A stretch of DNA of 41,282 nt from a virus. Made by a program: the position numbers and the translations under genes. The notes below the pieces were generated by a model. It saw nothing but the letters and a program-made list of their open reading frames with translations. It had not been told where the DNA came from and did no database searches. Below are positions 7,763 through 16,336 of the stretch, piece by piece. Numbering within the stretch: position 1 is the stretch's first letter; the number at the start of each line of letters is the position of its first letter. Location of the stretch: positions 1 to 41,282 of IMG/VR virus record IMGVR_UViG_3300009311_000072. One strand, written 5' to 3'.

Positions 7763-8166
7763 TTGATACTTATAGAATTTATGAACCGGAGTTGAGTAAA
7801 ATATTGACACAAGATATCGGGAATGATTCAGTTATTCATTCACATGTATGTATTTACAAAGATGTCAAGATTGGCGAAAGAGTCAGGATCCAAGCATTCA
7901 CATTTATACCTGATGGAGTGACGATAGAAGATGATTGTTTTATCGGACCAAGAGTAACGTTTACTAATGATCCCAAATTAACCTGCAAGGGACCTAAATA
8001 TTGGGAAAAGACATTAGTAAAGAAAGGAGCAAAGATTGGAGCAGGTGCGAACATACTGGCCGGAGTGACTATTGGAGAGAATGCTATTATAGGAATGGGT
8101 GCTAACGTGATGAGAGATGTCGATGACAATGAAAAGGCGTGGGGATTAGTAACAAAAGAAAAATGA
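7759..8166 (+). CDS. Hexapeptide-repeat N-acyltransferase (WbpD/QdtC/VioB-like)
   Basis: This 135-residue left-handed beta-helix protein has repeated [I/V]G-x-x-x-x units (KIGERVRIQ, VTIEDDCFIG, KIGAGANI, VTIGENAIIG, MGANVMRDV). Such trimeric enzymes transfer an acetyl or other acyl group from CoA to the amine of a nucleotide-linked amino sugar. FTNDP resembles the FTNxxxP loop of the WbpD group. It overlaps the upstream gene (ATGA at 7759) and the downstream aminotransferase (ATGA at 8163), so translation of the three genes is probably coupled. Its natural partner is the aminotransferase that makes the amine. Confidence 0.82.
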   Translation: MIDTYRIYEPELSKILTQDIGNDSVIHSHVCIYKDVKIGERVRIQAFTFIPDGVTIEDDCFIGPRVTFTNDPKLTCKGPKYWEKTLVKKGAKIGAGANILAGVTIGENAIIGMGANVMRDVDDNEKAWGLVTKEK

Positions 8167-9182
8167 TACCATTTTGCAAAACAACATTGGGCAAGGAAGA
8201 AAAAAGAGCAATCACAAAAGTGATTGACTCTGGCTGGGTAGTAATGGGTAAAAAAACCCAAGAGTTTGAGGAACAATTCTCAAAATATGTGGGAGCTGAA
8301 TACTCTGTTTTTGTTGACTCCGGAACGTCAGCTTTATTGCTGGCAATGGAATGGTTGACACAAAACGCAAAAGGTGAGTTTTCAGTTCCCTCTCTCACTT
8401 TTACAGCAACGGCAGAAGTGATTATTAATTCAGGAAACACGCCGGTATTTGAAGACGTGGACATAAATACTCTATTAATGGAAAGTCTATATATAGATGG
8501 ACCATCATTGCCAGTTCATTTGCTTGGAAATAAATCGGGAATAGACGCAATGATTTATGATTCGGCTCATAGAATAGAAAAGGATGATTTAAAAGGAGTG
8601 CCGGCAGCTTTGTATTGTTATTCGTTTTACGCAACAAAGAATATGACCACAGTTCAAGGAGGAATGGTGGCCACAAACAACAAAAAGGCGTATGAGTGGA
8701 TCAAGCTAGCCAGGGACCATGGACTAGACATGGGGACTAAAGAACGTTACCAGGGCAAATACAAACAATACGAAGTTCAATTTGTTGGCTTTAGAGAAAA
8801 GTCAGATGATATTCATGCAGCTATTGGGATCGAGCAATTAAAGAAATTGCCATGGATGACTGAAAGGCGGAATAAGTTACTTGAATACTACAATAGACTA
8901 CTAGGATTAAACAGAACAGGGAATCATGTTTATTACGTATTGGTCGACAAGCGTGATAGATTCATGCAGTACATGTTTGATAAAGGAATCCAGTGTACAG
9001 TGCATTTTAAGCCGTTACATTTAATGAAAGGATATAGAAAGTATTGGAGGAATGAATTACCCAATACAGAATACTTAGGAGATAGATTAGTATCTCTACC
9101 GCTTTATCCTGACATGACTAACGAACAAGTCAATTATGTGGCTAAAGCAGTCAGGGATTCTAACTTATTGATAAATGAATAA
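8163..9182 (+). CDS. DegT/DnrJ/EryC1/StrS sugar aminotransferase
   Basis: This 339-residue PLP-dependent enzyme adds an amino group to a keto sugar nucleotide. DSGTSALLLAMEWL (near 52-65) is the phosphate-binding segment. SVPSLTFTATAEVI is a family hallmark. IYDSAHR (Asp133) binds the pyridine nitrogen. SFYATKNMTT carries the Schiff-base Lys159. HFKPLHLMKGY near the C-terminus is the usual substrate motif. ATG 8163 overlaps the previous stop and gives the usual MIPF start. An upstream in-frame start at 8139 would add eight unsupported residues. Substrate (3- or 4-keto sugar) cannot be read from sequence. Confidence 0.9.
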   Translation: MIPFCKTTLGKEEKRAITKVIDSGWVVMGKKTQEFEEQFSKYVGAEYSVFVDSGTSALLLAMEWLTQNAKGEFSVPSLTFTATAEVIINSGNTPVFEDVDINTLLMESLYIDGPSLPVHLLGNKSGIDAMIYDSAHRIEKDDLKGVPAALYCYSFYATKNMTTVQGGMVATNNKKAYEWIKLARDHGLDMGTKERYQGKYKQYEVQFVGFREKSDDIHAAIGIEQLKKLPWMTERRNKLLEYYNRLLGLNRTGNHVYYVLVDKRDRFMQYMFDKGIQCTVHFKPLHLMKGYRKYWRNELPNTEYLGDRLVSLPLYPDMTNEQVNYVAKAVRDSNLLINE

Positions 9183-9984
9183 ATGGGGAATAATAGGGCT
9201 GGGATTTATCAGCCAGAGGCACGTAGATGCCATTAAAGACATAGGCGACAATCTAATTGCCGTCTGCGATATAGATAGGAGTAAAAAAGAAAAGTTTAGC
9301 GCTACATTTTTTGATGACTACAAAAAGATGATAGAAACAATGTCATTAGATAATGTGGCCATATGTACGCCAAATCATTTACATGTAGAAATGGCGGAGC
9401 ATTGTTTAGATAAAGGAATAAAAGTTTTATGCGAGAAACCTTTGAGTATTAGTTCTAGGAGTATTAATAAATTACCTAACGATGGCTCAATTTATACCAT
9501 TTTACAACTAAGGCATAATCCGGAGATACAAGAAATCAAAGAGCAATTAAATCCGAAAGACTATTATAACGGTAGAATGATAATTAGCATTCATAGAGAC
9601 CGGCCATATTTTAAAAGCTGGAAAGCAGACGAATCTAAATCAGGAGGATTACTAAATAACATCGGAGTGCATTACTTTGATTTACTATACTGGTTTTTTG
9701 GAAAACCTAAGGAAGCTAAATTTGACACAGGGACAGATAGATCATCAGATGGTCGTATAAAATTTAAAAACGCCGAGATATATTGGAATTTATCAATAGA
9801 AGCTCCACTAGATAATCAAATTAGAAAGTTAAATATTAATGGATTTGGGATTGACCTAACTAGACATTTTGAAGGATTGCACACAAAAGTGTATCGAGAC
9901 TTTAAAAATGGAAGAGGAATACTGCCTAGAGAGGCAATCCATTCCATTAAATTAATAGAATGTTTGAAAAGAAACTCAAAATAA
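9175..9984 (+). CDS. Gfo/Idh/MocA-type sugar oxidoreductase (WbpB/WlbA-like)
   Basis: The 269-residue NAD(P)-dependent oxidoreductase begins with a Rossmann loop IGLGFIS (7-13). It has AICTPNHLH (62-70) and the catalytic EKP motif in LCEKPLS (Glu87-Lys88-Pro89). A GVHYFDLLYWFFG segment matches the GxHxxD helix of the family. In the WbpA-B-E-D-I pathway this type oxidises the 3-position of UDP-GlcNAcA before transamination. It is shorter than WbpB (about 315), mostly in the C-terminal half. It overlaps the aminotransferase by eight bases and the next acyltransferase by 25, so one operon is likely. Confidence 0.83.
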   Translation: MNKWGIIGLGFISQRHVDAIKDIGDNLIAVCDIDRSKKEKFSATFFDDYKKMIETMSLDNVAICTPNHLHVEMAEHCLDKGIKVLCEKPLSISSRSINKLPNDGSIYTILQLRHNPEIQEIKEQLNPKDYYNGRMIISIHRDRPYFKSWKADESKSGGLLNNIGVHYFDLLYWFFGKPKEAKFDTGTDRSSDGRIKFKNAEIYWNLSIEAPLDNQIRKLNINGFGIDLTRHFEGLHTKVYRDFKNGRGILPREAIHSIKLIECLKRNSK

Positions 9985-10526
9985 GTGCTGCGGAAACAGC
10001 AATCATAGAAGATGGGGCCAAGATTGGAGATGGTTCAAAGATTTGGCATTTCTCTCATATCATGGGGACTGCAGTCATTGGGGATAATTGCTCAATAGGA
10101 GAAAGAGTATTTATTGGAGATGGAGTTATTATAGGAGATAATTGTAAAATAGCTAATGGGGCAAATATATATAAAGGGGCCGTAATAAGAAATAATGTTT
10201 TTATTGGAAATAATGTATCGTTTACTAATGTCAAATATCCTCGTGCCTGGAGAAAGCCGCGAGAATTTGTGCCAGTAATAGTAGACGAAAATGTTACTAT
10301 TAATGCTAACGCTATCGTGGTCGGTGGTGTTCGTATAGGTAGGAACTCGACAGTCGGCGAGGGGGCAATTGTAGTTAGAGACGTTTCAGAGGGTGGATTT
10401 GTCGTAAGTCCGCCAGCTCAATGTCTCTGTGATCGTGATAATTGCGCCGAATGTTTTAAACGTAAAGAGAAAAATAAATTACGATATCAAAAAAATGTTG
10501 AAAAAAAACAACAAAACAACACCTAA
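9960..10526 (+). CDS. Hexapeptide-repeat N-acetyltransferase, WbpD-like, with Cys-rich tail
   Basis: This 188-residue left-handed beta-helix enzyme has DGAKIGDGSKIWHFSHI (near 18-34), VFIGDGVIIGDN and FTNVKYPRA (near 90-98). These features are characteristic of UDP-GlcNAc3NA N-acetyltransferases such as WbpD. It would acetylate the amino sugar made by the aminotransferase and oxidoreductase. After the helix comes an unusual C-terminal extension with CLCDRDNCAEC, a possible zinc site, then a Lys- and Asn-rich end. It is a paralogue in type of the 7759 gene. The last 32 bases overlap the next gene. Confidence 0.82.
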   Translation: MFEKKLKISAAETAIIEDGAKIGDGSKIWHFSHIMGTAVIGDNCSIGERVFIGDGVIIGDNCKIANGANIYKGAVIRNNVFIGNNVSFTNVKYPRAWRKPREFVPVIVDENVTINANAIVVGGVRIGRNSTVGEGAIVVRDVSEGGFVVSPPAQCLCDRDNCAECFKRKEKNKLRYQKNVEKKQQNNT

Positions 10527-12681
10527 GATGTCATTTATTACGCCATGTTATAATGATGGCGATGAGATAGAAAGATACGTTGATTCTTTAATAGATCAGG
10601 ATTTTAAGAATTGGGAATTGATTATAGTAAACGATGGATCAACCGATGATTCTAAAAATGTCATTAACGCTCTCGTTCAAAAAGATGAAAGAGTTAGGGC
10701 GATACATCTCAAGAAGAATCAGGGGGCCTGTATTGCTAGGAATAAAGGAGCTAAAGAAGCCAAAGGAGAAATCTATTCATTTCTACCAGCTGATTCATTT
10801 CTCTATCCGGGAATGCTTAGAATATGGGTCGAGCAATTAGATGAGTATAAAGATTATGATTTCTTATATGGAGGATATAGATTAGTCGATAATAAGACTC
10901 ATGAACCACTACAAGGCGGAGAGCTTTTATTTCATCCCTTTGATCCTTATCTTTTACAGGTAATGAATTACATTGATGGTTCATTCCCTATCAGGGCCAA
11001 AGCATTTTGGGAAGTAACTGATTTAATGGTTAATAAACTGAAAAGACAGAAATCAGAAGGACTTTGGGACCCGGCCATTAAATCACTTCAAGATTGGGAC
11101 TTTTGGTTATCTGTTGTTCAGATCGCCAAGAAAAAAGGCATTTACATTCAAGATATATTCTTTGAAACTACGGCGCCACATCCTGGTGGGTTATCTTATG
11201 ACTCAGCTGAAAACTGGATTGAAAGAACAGAGGCAATCAAAAAAAAGCACGGAATACCCGATAGGAAACTATGTGTTGCTTCGTTGGGGGCCACATTCCA
11301 CGCAAAAAGATTAGCTTATATACTAAATGCTGACTTTAAAGAAATGCCATCATTTAAGGCACACAAGTATGAGTCAATCTATGTTATAGGTTTTTATCCT
11401 GAATTTGCACCACAGCAAGACATGATGTTTTGGAATAACGCTTATAACAAGGATGGCGGAAAGACCACGGCTAAAAAGATTATTCATTTTGTAGGCACAG
11501 ATATATGGCAGCTTAGAAAGATATCATTAGATGGATTACAAATTTGGAAACAATATATTAGAAACTTTATTGATGAGGTGTTGGTAGAGGCTGACTTCAC
11601 TCGAGATGAGCTAAAAGAGATTTTAGGAATAGAAGCTAAGATAGTACCAATACCGCCAGCAAAATTATACAAGACAATGCCATTGCCTAAAAAGTTTACA
11701 GTGGCATGTTATCAGCCGGCCACTAATGCAGCATTCTATAATCCTCAAATTATGGAAGAAGTGGCCAAGCAAATGCCGAATGTAGAGTTTAAGTTCTTCG
11801 GTAATCCAATGACGGTAGGTAAGCATAAAGATATTAAAAACATTGAGAACGTTGGATACATAAATGATATGGAAACATTCATAAAAGAATGTTCAGCTAT
11901 AATGAGATTTCCAATGCACGATGGATTGCCAATTAGTGTACTTGAATTTGTATTGGCTGGTAGATACGCAACATTGAATGTACCAGTTAAAGAGACATAT
12001 TTCGTGCCTAAATCAGATGTTAAATCAATCATTCATTCTCTTGATATAATACAGAAAAGAATTAAGAAAGAGGGGATAAACAAGAAAGCTTCTAAACATT
12101 GGAGAAAAGAATTAGATCACGGCAAATATAAAACGACAATGGAAAAGATTGCTTTATATGATCCTAAATCCTATTGGGAAAATAGAGCTGAAAGTTGGGA
12201 TGCACAAGCAAATAGTATGGAAGTGGAAGAAAATGATGTCAAAAAGTTTTACAATATAGTTAAGCCTAAAAGTGTATTAGACATAGGAGCCGGGAATGGA
12301 CGATGGATACCAATACTAGAGAAATGGGGATTGGACCTTAAAAATTATTTAGGCACAGACATATCAGGCAAGTTAGTGGATATAGCTCAAAAGAAATATC
12401 CTAAGGCTTCATTCCTTATGCAAGGAATAGAGCAATTAAAAATGGATAAGAAATATGATTTGATATTTAGTTATACGACTTTAGAACATGTAAGAGAAGA
12501 AGATATCGTTAATGTGGCTAAAAGAATTAAAAAGTGTGGTAAGAAATTACTATTGATAGAGCCAACGGATTTTATATCAAGACACTATTGTAGAAGTCAT
12601 GACTACGAAAAGATCTTTAAGGTTATTAAGAAAAAGAAATTAAAGGATAAAACAATATTCTTATGCGATTTGTCAGCGTAG
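10495..12681 (+). CDS. Three-part enzyme: GT2 glycosyltransferase + GT-B-like domain + SAM methyltransferase
   Basis: This long (728-residue) fusion has three parts. Residues 12-270 are a GT-A family 2 glycosyltransferase (SFITPCYNDGDE, VNDGSTDD, an acceptor-loop QDWDFWLSV). Residues 280-560 resemble a GT-B glycosyltransferase half (GYINDMETFIKECSAIMRFP, then DGLPISVLEFVLAG, matching the donor-binding region of family 4). Residues 575-728 are a class I methyltransferase (VLDIGAGNG at 594-602, SYTTLEHV downstream). It could add a sugar and then methylate the product, capping a glycan. ATG 10495 was chosen; ATG 10528, one base after the upstream stop, would remove only 11 residues and is equally plausible. 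Confidence 0.85.
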   Translation: MLKKNNKTTPKMSFITPCYNDGDEIERYVDSLIDQDFKNWELIIVNDGSTDDSKNVINALVQKDERVRAIHLKKNQGACIARNKGAKEAKGEIYSFLPADSFLYPGMLRIWVEQLDEYKDYDFLYGGYRLVDNKTHEPLQGGELLFHPFDPYLLQVMNYIDGSFPIRAKAFWEVTDLMVNKLKRQKSEGLWDPAIKSLQDWDFWLSVVQIAKKKGIYIQDIFFETTAPHPGGLSYDSAENWIERTEAIKKKHGIPDRKLCVASLGATFHAKRLAYILNADFKEMPSFKAHKYESIYVIGFYPEFAPQQDMMFWNNAYNKDGGKTTAKKIIHFVGTDIWQLRKISLDGLQIWKQYIRNFIDEVLVEADFTRDELKEILGIEAKIVPIPPAKLYKTMPLPKKFTVACYQPATNAAFYNPQIMEEVAKQMPNVEFKFFGNPMTVGKHKDIKNIENVGYINDMETFIKECSAIMRFPMHDGLPISVLEFVLAGRYATLNVPVKETYFVPKSDVKSIIHSLDIIQKRIKKEGINKKASKHWRKELDHGKYKTTMEKIALYDPKSYWENRAESWDAQANSMEVEENDVKKFYNIVKPKSVLDIGAGNGRWIPILEKWGLDLKNYLGTDISGKLVDIAQKKYPKASFLMQGIEQLKMDKKYDLIFSYTTLEHVREEDIVNVAKRIKKCGKKLLLIEPTDFISRHYCRSHDYEKIFKVIKKKKLKDKTIFLCDLSA

Positions 12682-13358
12682 TAATGCCAACATACAACCA
12701 TGGGCAATACATCGCCAATGCGATTAATTCTATTTTATTACAAAGCTATAAGAATTTAGAATTGATAATTATAGACGATGGGTCAGAGGATAATACGGAA
12801 GAAGTAGTTAAAAGGTTTAACGATAAAAGAATTAGGTATTTTAAGCATTCACACATGGGGATGATAAGGGCTAGGAATCTTGCAAACGAGATAGCAAGAG
12901 GTAATGTGATTATGTTTCAAGACGCAGATGATATTAGTATGCCCGATAGAATAGAAAGATGTATTGACTTATTTCTAAAGTATGACGTTGTATACCATGG
13001 TCTTTATCATAATGCATGGAGTGAGATGGAATGCATGGCTAGAGTATATGTACAGGCAGAAAAGTTTGATAAGAAAAGATTATTAAAAGAACAATACATA
13101 CCCGGCGCCTGTTTATTTAAAAAAGAATTGTGGGAAAGAAAACCATTTAGAATAGACACTCAAGACGCATTTGATTGGATGATGCATTTGGATTGGGTTT
13201 ATTCCGGAGCGAAATATATTAATTTAGATGTGGGGTTATATGAGTATGTAAGGACAATGAATTCCATATCGCAAACAAATGAGTCATCAGGTAGAAGAGT
13301 AGAAGCCATTAAAAAGATTAAGGAGATAATGAAAAATGAGTACAAAGCCAAAATTTAG
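12663..13358 (+). CDS. Family 2 glycosyltransferase
   Basis: The 231-residue GT-A protein starts RFVSVVMPTYNHGQYI and carries IDDGSEDN (near 36-43). FQDADDIS holds the DxD-like metal site at about residues 90-97. KEQYIPGACLFKKELW near the C-terminal third is shared with the next gene. It is expected to move a sugar from a nucleotide donor at the cytoplasmic face or in the cytoplasm. The start overlaps the end of the fusion gene by 19 bases. No membrane helix was seen, so a soluble acceptor is possible. Confidence 0.87.
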   Translation: MRFVSVVMPTYNHGQYIANAINSILLQSYKNLELIIIDDGSEDNTEEVVKRFNDKRIRYFKHSHMGMIRARNLANEIARGNVIMFQDADDISMPDRIERCIDLFLKYDVVYHGLYHNAWSEMECMARVYVQAEKFDKKRLLKEQYIPGACLFKKELWERKPFRIDTQDAFDWMMHLDWVYSGAKYINLDVGLYEYVRTMNSISQTNESSGRRVEAIKKIKEIMKNEYKAKI

Positions 13359-14112
13359 TATAGTCATGCCAGTTTGGAATAGAGGAGATATAGTACAAAA
13401 TGCTATTCGTTCAGTTTTAGATCAATCGGTTAAGGATTACGAGTTTATTATAGTAGATGATGGTTCTACGGATGGAACTGAAAGGATCATTAAGAGTTTT
13501 GAAAATCCGAGAATAAAGTATTTTAAGATACCGCATACCGGACACATTGGGCAAGTTAGGAATTATGGTAATAGGAAAGCCAAAGGAGAATGGATTGTAG
13601 TGCAAGATTCAGATGATAGGTCATTCCCTGATCGTCTGTATTGGATAGATAAATATACAGATAAAGATACAGATATTATTTACCATGATATGTACGTAGC
13701 GTCGTTTGACCCTGAGCATAATGCGGCAATGCGGAGATTAAGAAAGATAGGAAGGTATTCAAAAGACAAATTAATGAAAGAGCAATACATTCCTGGCCAG
13801 ATAGCTTATAGGAGAAAATCAATTTTGAAAGTACCATACGATGATAGGATTCAATGCTGTGATGATTTTCAAGTATTATTAGAACTAGCCCTGAATGATA
13901 TGAGATTTAAGTATATAGACAAGCCACTATACGAATACTTCATGAGATCAGATTCAGTAAACATATTAGGAGAAATAGATGGACGTAGATTTGAGGATAC
14001 TAGAATAATTGTGGATATACTAAAAAAGAAATATAAAATTAAAGCTATCGGTGAGCTTAAGAAATGGTCACCTATGACAGGCAAAATGACAAAACAAGAA
14101 TATGTCGAATAA
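13336..14112 (+). CDS. Family 2 glycosyltransferase, paralogue of upstream gene
   Basis: The 258-residue GT-A protein begins PKFSIVMPVWNRGDIV, followed by VDDGSTDGTE. VQDSDDRSFPDRL has the DxD-like site. MKEQYIPGQIAYRRKS parallels the upstream protein in both place and wording, and TEYF-like endings also align. This suggests an in-place duplication that then diverged. AAGGAG (13319-13324) lies 11 bases before ATG 13336, inside the previous gene. The donor and acceptor sugars are unknown. Confidence 0.87.
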   Translation: MSTKPKFSIVMPVWNRGDIVQNAIRSVLDQSVKDYEFIIVDDGSTDGTERIIKSFENPRIKYFKIPHTGHIGQVRNYGNRKAKGEWIVVQDSDDRSFPDRLYWIDKYTDKDTDIIYHDMYVASFDPEHNAAMRRLRKIGRYSKDKLMKEQYIPGQIAYRRKSILKVPYDDRIQCCDDFQVLLELALNDMRFKYIDKPLYEYFMRSDSVNILGEIDGRRFEDTRIIVDILKKKYKIKAIGELKKWSPMTGKMTKQEYVE

Positions 14113-15118
14113 AATATATACCATAGTAGGAAATAGACCACAGTTTATAAAGGTGGACCCTAAATTAAAACAAAGAATTATTCATACTGGCCAACATCAT
14201 GATTACAAGATGAGTCAGATATTCTTTAAGGAATTAAAATTACCTAAGCCGTATAAGAATTTAGGATGTAAATCAAATGAGTCTGGAAAGATGTATGATA
14301 AAATGGTGGAATTATTTAAAAAAGATAAACCCGGACTCGTAGTTGTATATGGGGATACACTAAGTACAATGATGGGGGCATTGGCTGCAGCTTTTTGTAA
14401 TATACCCATAGCTCATATAGAGGCCGGATGTAGAAGTTTCAACATGGAAATGCCAGAGGAAATATCAAGAATAATAACAGATCGACTGGCTAAGATAGGA
14501 ATAGCTTTTACAAGAGATAGTCATAAGAATTTAATAAATGAAAAAGGAAATACAGACAGGCACACTTTGTATATCAAGGGGGATCCGATGTTTGATGCTA
14601 TGCAAATAGCTTTACCGGCTAAAAGGTATAATTATCATAAATATATACTTGTAACTATTCATAGAAACTTTAATACAGATGACCATAAAAGATTAAAACA
14701 AATTATTCAAGGACTGAATGAATGTAAAGATGAGACATTTGTATGGCCAGTACATCCGAGGACTAAAAAAGAGCTAAGGAAAGCCAAATTACATTTGCAA
14801 CCGCACGTGCAGATGATAGATCCTGTAGGATATAAACAGATGATTAAATTAGAATCAAACGCTAAGAAAATATTAACTGATTCAGGTGGAGTAATGAGAG
14901 AAGCTTATTGGATGAGAATACCTTGTATAGTAGTAAGGAATGAAACTGAATGGCCATATATAGTTAGAGATGGCTGGGCTGTATTAGTTGAAGCAGATAA
15001 AAAAGTAGTTAGCGCAGCAATAAAACACTTCAATCCTGAATCAAGAACAAGACAAAGTGAATTGCCGGAGTATGGTGTTCATGCTAAAATTAGAAATAAA
15101 TTAGCAATGTATTTATGA
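14102..15118 (+). CDS. UDP-GlcNAc 2-epimerase family protein (WecB/WbpI-like)
   Basis: This 338-residue GT-B-fold enzyme inverts carbon 2 of a UDP-linked GlcNAc derivative. Conserved segments in order are VGNRPQFIK (9-17), HTGQHHDY (28-35), VYGDTLSTMMGALAA (83-97, Asp85), HIEAGCRS (105-112, Glu107), MPEEISR (117-123, Glu119-120), VTIHRNFN and TDSGGVMREA. The three acidic positions correspond to the catalytic Asp-Glu-Glu set of WecB. It is slightly short (usual about 360-380), with a shortened loop after HIEAG. In the WbpA-B-E-D-I pathway WbpI is the last step, converting gluco to manno configuration. Overlaps on both sides show one operon. Confidence 0.85.
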   Translation: MSNKIYTIVGNRPQFIKVDPKLKQRIIHTGQHHDYKMSQIFFKELKLPKPYKNLGCKSNESGKMYDKMVELFKKDKPGLVVVYGDTLSTMMGALAAAFCNIPIAHIEAGCRSFNMEMPEEISRIITDRLAKIGIAFTRDSHKNLINEKGNTDRHTLYIKGDPMFDAMQIALPAKRYNYHKYILVTIHRNFNTDDHKRLKQIIQGLNECKDETFVWPVHPRTKKELRKAKLHLQPHVQMIDPVGYKQMIKLESNAKKILTDSGGVMREAYWMRIPCIVVRNETEWPYIVRDGWAVLVEADKKVVSAAIKHFNPESRTRQSELPEYGVHAKIRNKLAMYL

Positions 15119-16275
15119 AAAAACAAAAACTAAAAATCTATTTTTATGTAGCAGAAAATTCAGGCGTAGGATACTACCGTCAGTATTTACCAGCTTGGGT
15201 TTTAAGAGAATCGGGTGTGGCAGAAACGAGGATTAACGATTTTAGATGGGGAAAAGGTGATCATGTTGAACCAACGGAAAAGGCATTTTTTGAAATATGT
15301 AACTGGGCTGATCTTATAGTAGTAGGAAGAATGGATAAGCCCGAGTATTACGCGAAATGGGGAGGAGCTAAAGAGTTCTTCAACATGCCGATTATACTAG
15401 ACACAGACGACAATGTACAACACGTTAGGCCATCTAACCCAGGGTATCAAGGATATCATCCTGGATCAGAACATTTGATTTGGAATAAACAAGCAATGGA
15501 AAAAATATTTGATGCAATATCAGTTACAACAGATCATTTAAAAGAATTTTACAACAGATATCATCCTAGGATTTACGTACTTCCTAATAATTTAGATATT
15601 CCTAAGTGGGAAAAATCACCATTGAGGAAAATAAAGAAAAATGATAAACTAAGATTAGGATTTATTTGTTCAGGATCACACGCAGAAGGATTTGGTATCA
15701 TTCAGAAATCAGTGTATAATATACTTAAGAAGTACAAGAACGTTGAATTTTATCATCCTGAAATGTATTATCGTTTATTTGATGGAGCTCCTAAAGAAGT
15801 AAAGAAACAAATTAAAAAACTGCCATGGATTTATTTAAAGAAATGGCCAAAAGAATTAAGGAAACTAGGATTAGATATAGCATTGATGCCTCTTAAAGAT
15901 AATAACTTTAACAGAGGGAAATCAAACCTTAGATACATTGAATCGTCAATGACAGGAGCAGCTTCAATTGCTTCACCAGTAGAGCCATACAGAACAATCA
16001 ACGATGGAGTAGATGGAATATTGGCCAGCGAAGAAAATGAATGGTTCAAAGCAATAGAATCACTGATATTAAATCCAGACGAAAGAGAACGATTAGCTAG
16101 TAATGCACAAAAAAGGGTTGTAAAGGAATTTAATATATGGGATAATATAGGTATATGGAATAATGTGTATCAAGAAATACACAAAAAGTTCCATGACTTC
16201 TATGGATCAAAGAAAAGGTACATGGATATAGGGAAAGGACAATACCAAGAAATTACAACCGGTAAAGGTGATTAG
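15115..16275 (+). CDS. GT-B glycosyltransferase (family 4-like)
   Basis: This 386-residue protein starts KIYFYVAENSGVGYYRQYLPAW, a start seen in GT-B transferases of environmental phages. The middle part has LPNNLD (near 160-165) and LRLGFICSGSHAEGFG, a donor-domain beginning. The C-terminal half has DIALMPLKDNNFNRGKSNLRYIESSMTGAASIASPVEPY, equivalent to the nucleotide-sugar binding helix region, and ends in an ERERLASNAQKRV helix. ATGA overlap with the epimerase indicates coupled translation. It is the last gene of the cassette and precedes a terminator-like hairpin. Confidence 0.82.
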   Translation: MKKQKLKIYFYVAENSGVGYYRQYLPAWVLRESGVAETRINDFRWGKGDHVEPTEKAFFEICNWADLIVVGRMDKPEYYAKWGGAKEFFNMPIILDTDDNVQHVRPSNPGYQGYHPGSEHLIWNKQAMEKIFDAISVTTDHLKEFYNRYHPRIYVLPNNLDIPKWEKSPLRKIKKNDKLRLGFICSGSHAEGFGIIQKSVYNILKKYKNVEFYHPEMYYRLFDGAPKEVKKQIKKLPWIYLKKWPKELRKLGLDIALMPLKDNNFNRGKSNLRYIESSMTGAASIASPVEPYRTINDGVDGILASEENEWFKAIESLILNPDERERLASNAQKRVVKEFNIWDNIGIWNNVYQEIHKKFHDFYGSKKRYMDIGKGQYQEITTGKGD

Positions 16276-16311
16276 ACTAGCTTAAATAGATAAGCGCGTA
16301 CGCCAAGAGAG

Positions 16312-16336
16312 GCTATTTTAACGATAGCTTTTTATT
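16312..16336 (+). terminator. Weak intrinsic terminator at cassette end
   Basis: A 5-bp stem GCTAT (16312-16316) with ATAGC (16324-16328) and a 7-base loop is followed by TTTTTATT (16329-16336). The stem is short and only partly GC, so termination is probably incomplete. The T-run touches the possible ATG 16337 of the next gene. This would divide the sugar cassette transcript from the tail genes or tune read-through. Confidence 0.5.

Noticed and set aside
7854-8276. Long open frame on the minus strand (140 codons) opposite the acyltransferase and aminotransferase genes.
   Set aside because: It mirrors strongly supported plus-strand genes, has Ser/Phe/Ile-rich low-information content, and every other gene is on the plus strand.
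10540-10550. TG-N-TATAAT extended -10 sequence near the start of the fusion glycosyltransferase.
   Set aside because: It lies in codons for a conserved glycosyltransferase motif (CYND), has no -35 box and is inside an overlapping gene run.
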